This document shows positions 40,046-54,680 of a stretch of 64,000 bases of DNA, piece by piece. Position 1 is the stretch's first letter; each line of letters opens with the position of its first letter. The stretch is from positions 285,569-349,568 of the forward strand of contig NC_044297.2 in NCBI RefSeq assembly GCF_004027225.2. The letters are read 5' to 3'. This DNA comes from Strigops habroptila (taxonomy: Eukaryota > Chordata > Aves > Psittaciformes > Psittacidae). The translations under genes and the position numbers were made by a program. The notes under the pieces are model-generated. The model was not told where the DNA came from and ran no database searches. It saw nothing but the letters and a program-made list of their open reading frames with translations.

Positions 40046-40779
40046 CTGCCTGGGCGCTGCGGGCAACAGCCCGGGAACGACAGCAACACCGACCACGATA
40101 CAACCTCAAGCAAAAGCTTTTCTTCCCCCTTCCCCAGGAGGAAGAGGAGGCAGCGGGGGCTGCTGGAGCCCCCCGAGGTGATGGGAGTAGGGGAGGAAAG
40201 CAGGAGAGCCCCCCTCAGCCCTGCTCCCCTCCCGCTGGTGCAGGCACCGCAGCCCTGGGGCTGGTTTCACCTTCTCAAAGTGGGGGACACACACATGTCC
40301 CCAACCAGCACAACAGGGGACAGGCCCCCCACCCCGAGCCCCCCAGGGACACCAGGGGGGCTGACCCATCCCACACCACCACCAAAGGCACCCAGAGGCG
40401 ACCCCCTCCCTGGGCACCGGCAATAATAGCCCAGCAGCAAGCATCCCCCCACCATGGGAAAGCGCTTCCACTTCCCCCACCCCCCACCCCACCCTTGGGA
40501 CACAGATACATAAAAAGCCCCCCCAAGATGCTGGGAAGGGTGATGGGGGGGGGGCCCCTTGGCCGGTGCCCCATGGTCCCGGCTGCCCTCAGAATAAGCG
40601 AGGGCCGGGGGGCGCCCGTGCTCCCCCCTCGCCCTATGGGGCACCGGTCCCTGGACATGGGGCAATAAAGTCACTTCAGTGCTGAGGCTGCCGCCAGCCC
40701 CGGCCTGGGCAGGCGCCGCGGCTCCCACCGACGGGCAGCGGAGCGCTGGACGTCCGGAGCAGGAGACCCGCGCTCTGTG

Positions 40780-43700
40780 TCACATGATGGCACAGCAGGA
40801 ATTCTGCTTCCGGGCCTGGGAAGAGAAGGAGAAGCGCCAGTGACACTGCAGAGCCCTTGTCCCGCCGGCACCGGCCCCCCCGCACCCCAACAAGGGATCA
40901 CTGCACCACCGGAGCCAGGATCAGCACCAGAACTGCTGGAACTGGGATCGGCACAAGCCACAGGGCAAGGAATGTCCTGAGGGGTCCCACAGCCACAGCG
41001 GATGGTGATCCCTGCCCGGCCCACACACAGTCATGGGAGCACAGAAGGGTTTGGGCTGAGGGGACCTTAAAGCTCCTCCAGCTCCAACCCCTGCCCCGGG
41101 CAGGGACACCTTCCACTAGAGCAGGTTGCTCCAAGCCCCTGTGTCCAACCTGGCCTTGAACACTGCCAGGGATGGGGCAGCCACAGCTTCTCTGGGCACC
41201 CTGTGCCAGCGCCTCAGCACCCTCACAGGGAACAGCTTCTGCCTTATCTCCAACCTGAACTTCCCCTGTTTCAGTTTGAACCCATCACCCCTTGTCCTAT
41301 CGCTCCAGTCCCTGATGAAGGTCCCTCTCCAGCATCCTTGTAGCCCCCTTCAGACCCTGGAAGCTGCTCTGAGGTCTCCACGCAGCTTCTCTTCTCCAGG
41401 CTGAACAGCCCCAATGTTCTCAGCCTGGCTCCATACAGGAGCTGCTCCAGCCCCTGCTCATCCTCGTGGCCTCCTCTGGCCTCGCTCCAACAGCTCCATG
41501 TCCTTATGTTGGGGACACCAGCCCTGCACACGGTGCTGCAGGGGGGGGCTCCCCAGAGCGCAGCAGAGGGGCAGGATCCCCTCCCTGAGCTGCTGCTCAC
41601 GCTCTGGGGGTGCAGCCCAGCACACGGGGGGGTTCTGGGCTCAAGCACACACTGAAGCCTGGTCATGGGGAGCTTCTCCTCACCCAACTCCCCCAAGTCC
41701 TTCTCCTCAGGCTGCTCTGAATCACTTCTCTGCCCAACCTGTAGCTGTGCCTGGGACTGCCCTGACCCAGGGGCAGGACCTTGCCTTGGCCTTGTTGAGC
41801 TCTATGAGGTTGGCACTGGGCACCTCTCAGTGTGTCCAGGTCCCTCTGGATCCCATCCCTTCCCTCCAGAGTGTCCCCTGCACCCCACAGCTGAGTGTCA
41901 GCACACACTTAACTGAGGGAGCATCAATCCCAGCGTCCATGTCACCAACAAAGGTGTTGAACAGGATCGGTGCCAACACTGACCCCTGATGGACACCACT
42001 CATCACTGGTCTTCAGTTGGACATTGAGCCATTGACCACAGCTCTCTGCGTGCCGCCATCCAGCCCATTCTTTTACACATCCTCTTCCCCAGGGATTTAT
42101 CCCACCCCTCCCCAGCCCCTCGCTGGTGCCTCAGGGGCAGGGTCACGACCTGCACTCACAGTTTTGTAGAAGGCTTTGGACTGTGCCCCCAGCACCTCTG
42201 ATTTGGAGACCAGGTCATCCAGCTTCTCCCCTCGCTCCAGTAGTGACTCCATGGTGTTGTGCTGCCAAGGAAACTGGTGCTAATCCACAGCACCGGCACC
42301 CAGGGCCTGACCCGCACCGAGCAGACATGGACGCTGCTGCATCCCGGGATGAGCCTCCCTCTTCCCACAGAGAGAGGGAGCAATCCCAGCCCCAATAAGG
42401 ATGGGAAGGGAGGAGGGTTAGTGCCCCAGTACTTGCACTGGGACAGCTGGGAAAGGAAGGGGAAGGAGCAAAGGGAAGGAAGCACCCACAGGAATATCTC
42501 TGGGGAAGGGAGAAGGCAGGATGGGACCGTGGCCTAGGGGTTCTCCTCACCAGGATGATCTTGGTCTCGTCCAGCTCCGCCTGCACTTTGGTCATCGGGT
42601 CGGCATCACGGGGGTTCTGGGAGAGAAACAACAGGGACATCAGCACCCCCGGCGCCCCGCGGCTCCCACCTCCCTGTCCCATGCGGGCTGTACCTGGTAC
42701 TTGCTGAGGTACCCGTCCAGGGCTGCGTAGCTGATGGTCGCGGGGGATCCTGAGGGCCAGTCTGCTCTGCTGACCTGCCTGGAGAACTCGTCCAGCACCT
42801 GTGGCACAAGGACACGGGGTCACCACCAGGAGATCTCAGATCTAAGGCAGAAGTTCTTCCCCGTGAGGGTGGTGAGGCCCTGGAACAGGCTGCCCAGATG
42901 TGGTGAACGCTCCATCCCTGGCAGAGTTCAAGGCCAGGCTGGGCAGAGCCTTGGGTGACATGGTCCAGGGTGAGGCATCCCTGCCTGCGGCAGGGGGTTG
43001 GACATGGATGCCCTTAAGGTCCTTTCCAACCCAAACTGTTCTATGATCCTATGATTTTTCTCCTCCTTGTTCCCTTTTGAACAAGACAGAACTCAAGTTC
43101 CTCAGCAAACAGAGCAGTGCCCACGCCAGGGAGGGGTGGCTGTCCCCACTGCACCCTGCCCCACACCAACCACAGGGCTTTGGCCCCACATAAACCCCAA
43201 AGCAGACAGGGAGGATGGGGTGCTCATGAGGGGCTGCGTCCTGGTGGGCAAAGCCATGTCGTGCTACAGCTCAGGAGGCTTTGGGCTCAACTCAGCTCCG
43301 ACATCCCCCCACTGATGAGTCAGTTGGTTGAGGAGGGAGCTCCCATCACAGCCCCATCAGCCCCACACTCACCTTGTCCAGCAAGGTGAAGCAAACCCGC
43401 GGGGGATACTCGTTATCTGCGATCACCACCCCGGCCAGCCCGTCGTTCCGGACGTACACGTGGCAGAGGTACTCTGGGCACAGAACTCACATCAGAGGGG
43501 CAGCGAGAAGGTCCGGAGGCACCCCCAGCACCCACCCCCCCCCCATTGCTCTGAAAGGTTTCACCAGCGACTGCGTTTCATTAGAAGAGCAGAAAGGGCT
43601 CAAAGGAGGCTCCAAATCAGCCCCGGATGATGCCGGGGGAGGTTACAGCAGCCTGGCCACACAGGGCAGGACACGGCACTGACTGCCCAGTGCAGCAGGT

Positions 43701-46333
43701 CCTGCCAGGGCTGAACAAACAGCACAGGGGAAGCACTCGGCCTGGTTTTAATAAATAATGACATGTCACCAGCCTGGAGTGTCATTATGTGATTCCAGGC
43801 CGCACCCTGCACGTCCCCAAGGCCAGGGGTCGGGGTATGGGGCCAGGACTCACAGGGCAGAGCTCAAGGGCAGGAGGAGGCTGTGCGGGGCCAGGGGACA
43901 GGCTGAGGGATGGCTCCAAGGGGGGCTGCTGGCTGTGGGGCAGGTCCCTGCTCCTCTCTTAAGGGTGGGCTGAGCTCAACAACCTCACCCCTTCCGTGCC
44001 ACTCACCCGGGCGCCCTCTGAGGTCTCATTTCTCATCATAAGCAGAGGAGGAAGGAAGCACGTGCGGCCGCGGGGCCTCGCGTTACCCTCACCTTGCTCC
44101 TTGACCGAGGCTCTGCTGCCCAGCTCCGAGCGCTCCACAATCAGCTGGCTCGTGAAGGTCATGAATTCCTGCACGCTGGAAGCACAAAGCAGGACATGGG
44201 CTGTCCCACGCGGCCCCATCCCCACCATAACCCATCCAGGGGTGCGGCCGCGCTGTGGGTGTTCCATGGGGAAGAGGCCAGAGCCTGTGTTCACACAGAG
44301 CTGCAGCCACCACCCAAAGACCTTCGCTGCAGCCAGAGGCTCCAGTGCTGGGGCTGAACCTGGGTTTGGTGATTTAGCAGAAACTAAAACCCCCATTGAG
44401 CCACGGATGTGGCTCCGCAGGGGAGAGGCTGCGCCCTGCTCCCAGCGAGGGGCTGCAGGAGCACTCCAGTCCCTTCTCCTGCATGAGTCCTGACCCGAGT
44501 CTGACCCACACACACACCTCAGCTCCCCACACTGCGAGCCAAAGTCAAGTTTGCTCCAACAACCCCTGCTCCGGAGCTTCATGTGATGCCAAGGAAACAT
44601 CAATAGCCACAGACCGCACGGTTCCCTCACTGTAACCCCCACATGGGGATCTGCCTCTCCCAGGTTACATGTTCCTTAGGGGGGGAACGCATTAATCCCA
44701 GGCTGGATGCTATGGGATGAGACACCGGCTCCGGCAGGACTCTGAACCATCGCATTTCCAGCGCTGCAGAGAGAAAACCAGCTCAAACATTACACAGATC
44801 TGCTTCTGCCAAAGCTGGAGGAGCAACACGTTCCCCTGGTCTGGGAGATCTGCTGCAGCCACAGCCCCTGCTGCCACAATCCCAGTATTCCACAGTATTT
44901 CCGGAGGAATCAGCCACTTGAAACTTCATCCCCTTGCAGATCATTCACGAGGATTGCCCCAAACACAGGCTGGGAGAGACTGGATGGAGCAGCCTGAGGA
45001 GAAGGACTTGGGGGTGTTGGGTGAGGAGAAGCTCCCCATGACCCGGCTTCAGTGTGTGCTTGAGCCCAGAACCCCCCCGTGTGCTGGGCTGCACCCCCAG
45101 AGCGTGAGCAGCAGCTCAGGGAGGGGATCCTGCCCCTCTACTCTGTGAAGGGGAGACCTTAGATTAGTCTTCCAATACCTAAAGGAGCTACAAGAAACCT
45201 GGAGAGGAGCTTTGGACAAGGGATGAAGGGACAGGACAAGGGGAATGGCTTTAACCTGCCAGAGGGGAGATTGAGATGAGCTCTGAAGCAGAAGCTCTTC
45301 CCTGTGAGGGTGCTGAGGCGCTGGCACAGGGTGCCCAGAGAAGCTGTGGCTGCCCCATCCCTGGCAGTGTTCAAGGCCAGGTTGGACACAGGGGCTTGGA
45401 GCAACCTGCTCTAGTGGAAGGTGTCCCTGCCCATGGCCAACAGCAACACCCCACAGGGGATCTTCTCAGCATCTGTAACACCAGGAGCCACAACCATGAA
45501 GGAAAAGGGGCTGTTCAGTGATTACTTCACCCGCTGCACCCCAGCCTCGAGCGCTGGCAGCACTGGCACAGCCCCTTTATCCCTCTCACATATTTGGCTA
45601 AGAAAGTATTTTTATCAGCTGATCTTACTTTGGCATTTTCCCTTTACCCCTGGAATTGCAGAACCAAACGCGCAGGAGGCTCCCTAAGATCTTGGCAGGA
45701 ACATAGCATGGAAAATGTGAGTCCTGTGGGCACTTCCTAAAGCCTTTAGTGTCTGAGAATCCACCTGCTCCACAGCACAGACCTGCTGCATTTTAAGCTT
45801 CCAGAGGCTTTTGGGAGCTGCCCCTCAACGACAACCTCACGGGCAGCTGCTGGGATCGCTCCAGGAGCAGGAGAGCTGGAACCTGGAGCCGCCGCATTGA
45901 CCCGAGGGGGGTTTGTGGGCCGGGGAATGCTTCAGCTGAGACCAAGCAGGGAAATGAAAGGGCAGCGGAGGCGCCGGGCGCGTCCCGTCCGCCTGACACG
46001 GAGCAGCCTCCTCCCAGCTCCCGGGGGTTCCCAGCGCTCGGCTGCACGGCTCGAACCCGCCCTCCTGCTGCCGGCCACGGAGCTTTCGCGATCTTCCGGG
46101 GCTGGCGGAGGGCTCGAGGGGGGCTCCCGCAGCCCCGAACCGCGGGTGCGGGGCCACAGCCCCCCCCTCCGCAGCGCACCCGGGACCCCCGTCCCTGCCC
46201 CCGGTGCCCCCCGTCCCTCCCGCACCCACCTGGACCGCTGGAAGAAGCTGAAGGAGGACACATCGTAGGCCGCCTTCAGCAGCCGCACCTTGGGGTCGGC
46301 TCGGTACAGGACACTGAGGCTGTACAGCCTCAT
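40780..46333 (-). CDS. YKT6: YKT6 v-SNARE homologue
   Basis: Seven coding exons in gene order are 46333-46230, 44175-44093, 43473-43373, 42798-42694, 42616-42551, 42261-42160 and 40815-40780. They total 597 bases, or 198 aa, the same length as human YKT6. The protein starts [20 protein letters not shown] and holds a longin domain ([47 protein letters not shown]). The R-SNARE helix follows ([35 protein letters not shown]), then NSCCAIM. The CCAIM end is the conserved palmitoylation and farnesylation signal that anchors this SNARE to membranes. YKT6 acts in ER-Golgi, endosomal and autophagosome-lysosome fusion. The last exon encodes only 11 codons. CR1 copies lie in three introns. Open reading is continuous through every junction. 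Confidence 0.98.
41035..42082 (-). repeat. Long CR1 LINE fragment in YKT6 intron 6
   Basis: At about 1.05 kb this is the longest CR1 copy in the window. It is antisense to the plus strand and so sense with YKT6. It extends further 5' than the others, to phrases such as GACCCCTGATGGACACCACT, which come from the end of the ORF2 region. It ends about 80 bases before the exon at 42160. Confidence 0.92.
42828..43056 (+). repeat. CR1 LINE 3' fragment in YKT6 intron 3
   Basis: This plus-strand copy ends in CCAACCCAAACTGTTCTATG and an ATCCTATGAT tail. Its interior phrase GGTGACATGGTCCAGGGTGA puts it with the copy at 13091-13340. Confidence 0.9.
44962..45436 (+). repeat. CR1 LINE fragment with internal deletion, YKT6 intron 1
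   Basis: This plus-strand copy runs from GGGAGAGACTGGATGGAGCA. A jump near 45142 moves from GATCCTGCCCCTCTACTCTG to GAAGGGGAGACCTTAGATTA, skipping the segment present in related copies. It ends near GTGTCCCTGCCCATGG without the octamer tail. Confidence 0.88.
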
Positions 46334-46720
46334 GGCGGCGGCTCCTGCGCTGGGGAAGGAGACCCGGGGTGAGACGGGGGCCGCGGCCGGTGGGACTCCC
46401 CCCTCCCTCCGGTCCGTCCCCCCCCGGTACCGGCGGCTCAGAGGCGGAGGCGGCGGCGGCGGCCGGGAGCGAACCGAGCGTACCCCGGAGGCGGAACCGC
46501 GGCGGCGGGAAGTGACGCCCGGCGCAAGCAGCTGCCACGGGGCTTCCTGCTCCTTGCGCAGGCGCCAGCTCCGCTCCGCCCCTCCCTCAGCAGAGCAACC
46601 AATAACCGCCCGCCTCACGCCCTCAGGCCACGCCCACCCTCCGCGCTGGACACGCCTCCGGAGTGGCCAATCAGCGCTATCGTGCTGGGGGGGCGTGGCT
46701 TCTTCTGCAGAGCCGCCAAA
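46334..46720 (-). promoter_or_regulatory. YKT6: YKT6 CpG-island promoter with two CCAAT boxes
   Basis: A CpG-dense region lies upstream of the YKT6 ATG on the minus strand. It contains CCAAT motifs at 46599-46603 and 46667-46671 (read on the plus strand) and GGGCGTGG/CCACGCCC Sp/KLF-type boxes near 46628 and 46690. No TATA box is evident. This fits a housekeeping promoter. Confidence 0.65.
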
Positions 46721-47875
46721 GGGGGGCGCTGTATCCCGGCGCTTAGGGGGGACCCCTCCGTCGGGCTGCCCCCGCCCCGTAGCGTGGGGACCCCTCGGTC
46801 GGGCCGGACCCCCCCCCCGAGTCAGGCACTGGGATAGGGACGCCCTTGGTGCCCCCTGTGTGGCAGCCCTGACCCCCCTACCCCCGGCCCTGCCGTGACA
46901 CCCCCAAACCCTCCGCCTTCGCCAGAGCACACCCCAAGTGGCTGCAGTCCCCCCGGTGCAGACCCCTCATTGTCCCTTCCCAGCTCCGTGGGAGGGGAGG
47001 ATGCTGCCATGGACCAGCACTGGGAGGATTCGGGGTTCACTCGTGGCCAGGAGTGTCCTGTTGCCCATCGGGACCCCCACGAGCCGCGTTGCACCATGTG
47101 CCCCCACTACTTGGCCGACGGCACCGAGCCAGGGACAAGGCGGGGGTCACCGTGTCCCTGTCCCCCAAAATGAGCGGCTGCCCGCGTTCTGCCGTGGCAC
47201 CCGGCACGAATCCCGGTGTGAATCCCGGCACCACCGGCGCTCTTCCCATCCCGAAGGCTCTGAGCACTTCCCTCGCCCCTCGCCGGGCGGCCGTAACCTT
47301 TGCCATGCAGCCGCCGGCTCCTCCTGCCCGGCGCGGTCTCCATGGGAGCGGTGCCGGGTTGCTAAGCCGTCCGGTGGAGTGCTTGCCACCGCCGGCAGCG
47401 CATCGAGCCGTTGATATGACAACTGGAGCGGGGACACGGGTGGCCCGGGGCGTGGTGCTCCGCATGACGGGGCCGAGCCTCGCCGCCGCACCGGGACTTC
47501 CCCGCCGGCCGGACAACCCCACCGGGGCGGGCTCCTGACCCACACCCACCCGAACAACCTCCCCGGTGGAAGGAAGCGAGTGGGGAGAGCGTGACCGGCC
47601 GTGCGGAGGATGTGGGGCGAGAGCGCTGAGCCCGCCGAGGAGCCGGGCCCCTCTCCCTGCCGCTGCGCTTGAGGGGCCGGAGGGCTCTGGGGGTAGCGGG
47701 ACCCCCCTCCGTGGGTACTGCAGAGGCGTCGGATGAGATAAAGCGGCGAAAGTGGAGCATCCTCCGGCGGTGCGAGGCACGGAGCAGCGCAGCGCCGGCC
47801 GCACGCCCGGCGGGACGAGGAACGGGGCTCGCTGCCCCGGCCAGGCGCTGCTGCTCGGCCCCCACGGCTGCCCCC
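46721..47875 (+). promoter_or_regulatory. GCK: YKT6-GCK intergenic region and GCK beta-cell promoter side
   Basis: GC-rich, CpG-containing sequence separates the diverging YKT6 and GCK starts by about 1.5 kb. The part nearest GCK (about 47580-47875) should hold the neuroendocrine-type promoter and 5' UTR. I could not assign individual Pal or UPE elements with confidence. A 161-codon open frame at 47053-47538 has no recognisable homology and is probably a by-product of GC content. Confidence 0.5.
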
Positions 47876-52931
<5,056 letters not shown>

Positions 52932-53061
52932 GAGAGGACTCGGGCAGCAGGAGGAGGAGGAGGATGATGATGGAGGGGGTGGGAGGCCGCTGGTCCCGCT
53001 CACAGCTCTGCGACGAGCACACACGGATGCGGGATTTGCCACCGGCGGCTCCTGGCTCCCC

Positions 53062-53067
53062 AATAAA
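53062..53067 (+). terminator. GCK: GCK polyadenylation signal AATAAA
   Basis: It lies 131 bases after the stop in CCCCAATAAACGGGGTTTGC, with a downstream T/G-containing stretch. It gives GCK a very short 3' UTR. Confidence 0.88.
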
Positions 53068-53084
53068 CGGGGTTTGCATGGACT

Positions 53085-53770
53085 TCTCCTCCGGGGCCAC
53101 TTGAGCTCCGCGTCTCCCCCACCATGGGGCTGCCCCACATGTGTGGGGCTGATGAGGGTCTTCCTGTGCCTCCCCGGCCCCCTGCGTCCTCCCCCAGCTG
53201 CGGGGAGACCCCCGCAGGCGGCTTGGCTGAGAGATAAGGAGCTGGTTGGGGGACATTGGGGGGCATTTGGGGTGGGGGACAGGGGCCCCCAGGGTGCTGA
53301 GACCAATTGGGTGCACCACAGCTGTGCCAGATGTGGGAGGCACTGAGTTTTGGGGATCCCCACGACAGAGTGGTGAGCAGAGCAGGGGGCACCCCGGACA
53401 CCTCCTCCCACCACTGACCCCCCAAGGGGGCACTGACCCCCACTAAGGGCTAAATCCCACTCCCCAGCACCCCGAAACCCACTGGGTCCCAGCCCACCCC
53501 ACACGGGAGGGCACATAGGTGACCCCCAGGGATGGGGCACCCCTTGGGGTGTTGGGGTCCCTCTGAGGACCCCCATCCATCCATCCATCCCTTCGCAGTG
53601 CCCCTGGGGAGGGAGGCAGCTCCGCACCCCCAGACCACTCCAGCTGTCCCCAAGGGGCTGCCATGTCCCCAGCGCAGGCAGGGACACCCCGTCCTGGGGG
53701 CACAGGACCCCCAAGTGCCCCCCATGCACCCCCATGGGGATGGGTCCAGGTGGACACCAGCATCCCCCTT
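53085..53770. other. GCK-POLD2 intergenic spacer
   Basis: About 700 bases of GC-rich unique sequence with short C and G runs and a (CCAT)n-like stretch near 53570-53590. In human the MYL7 gene sits in this interval. No EF-hand or other MYL7-like exon is visible on either strand. Confidence 0.6.
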
Positions 53771-53960
53771 CCTCCCGTTCCCATGGTAACGCCGCCAGCG
53801 GTTGCCACGGCGACCTTCCGCCTTGACGGTACTTCCGCTCCGCGGTGACGCCACTTCCGCCTTCGGCGGCGCCGTTCGCGCCTTTTCCCTTCCCCCCCCC
53901 TCCACACCCCCCAATGGCGGGTCCGTGGTACCGGGAACGCGACCTCTGACCTCTGACCCG
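53770..53960 (+). promoter_or_regulatory. POLD2: POLD2 CpG promoter with X-box-like and DR1 motifs
   Basis: This compact CpG-rich region holds X-box-like motifs at 53777-53790 (GTTCCCATGGTAAC) and 53801-53815 (GTTGCCACGGCGACC), two GACGG/CACTTCCG-type ETS sites near 53825-53860, and a TGACCTCTGACC direct repeat at 53943-53959. A GTACGT donor at 53960 suggests that a non-coding first exon of POLD2 ends at 53959 and is spliced to the acceptor at 54656-54657. The exon assignment is inferred. Confidence 0.55.
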
Positions 53961-54059
53961 TACGTGACCTGGGGTCCGGGGGGGGCTGAGAACGGGGGTA
54001 CCGGAGGGGGGGGCGATGGGCTCGTGGGGGGAGCCCCCGGGGGCGTTTGGGGGCTCTCT

Positions 54060-54490
54060 GTGGGGTCCTGGTGCTTGAAGGGGCTCTGGGGGGGTCCGGG
54101 GGGGTCCCGATGCCGGGAGGGGGTGTTTTAGGGGTCCGGGGCAGTGTTTTGGGGGATCCGGGGCAGTGTTTTGGGGTCTGAGGGGTGTTTTGGGGGGTCC
54201 AGGGAGTGATTTGGGCGGTCCAGGGCAGTGTTTCAGGGGGTCCGGGGGTGTTTTGGGGGTCAGGGGGATGTTTAGGGGGGCCGGGGCAGTGTTTTAGGGG
54301 GGCCGGAGCAGTGTTTTAGGGGGTCCGGGACAGTGTTTTAGGGGGTGCAGGGGGTGTTTTGGGGGTCCGGGGCAGTGTTTTGGGGTCTGGGGGGTGTTTT
54401 GGGGGTCCAGGGCAGTGTTTTAGGGGGTCCAGGGGGTGTTTTGGGGGTCCGGGGCAGTGTTTTGGGGTCTGGGATATGTTCTGAGGGGTC
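54060..54490 (+). repeat. G-rich minisatellite in the POLD2 5' intron
   Basis: About 15 imperfect copies of a 20-30-base unit around GGGGTCCGGGGCAGTGTTTT alternate with TCTGGGGGGTGTTTTGGGGG. G runs occur in every unit, so plus-strand G-quadruplex formation is likely. Confidence 0.9.
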
Positions 54491-54680
54491 CAGGGTTAGG
54501 GTTGATTGTTCTGTGTGGGGCTATCCCATGTCCTGCAGCCTGGGTGGGTTGGGGGTTAGGGTTCAGTGATGGGGGTGCCAGCGATGCACAGGGGGTGCCA
54601 TGTGCCGGCGGGAGCATGCCGGGATCCTGACTTTTCCCATTCTCTTCCTATTCCCAGTCCCCCCTCCTCCGGCGCCCATC

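Noticed and set aside
40664-40669. An AATAAA on the plus strand as a distal CAMK2B polyadenylation signal
   Set aside because: It lies inside the YKT6 3' UTR on the opposite strand and beyond the CR1 element. The signal at 39614 suffices for CAMK2B, though a rare long form is not excluded.
41126-41696. Open frames in CR1 copies, repeated in several places with the same peptide ([17 protein letters not shown])
   Set aside because: These are antisense readings of the CR1 3' region that recur wherever the element occurs. They are not host genes.
47053-47538. A 161-codon open frame between YKT6 and GCK as a gene or liver-type GCK exon
   Set aside because: It shows no similarity to any GCK leader and no donor in a suitable phase. 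It sits in GC-rich promoter DNA.
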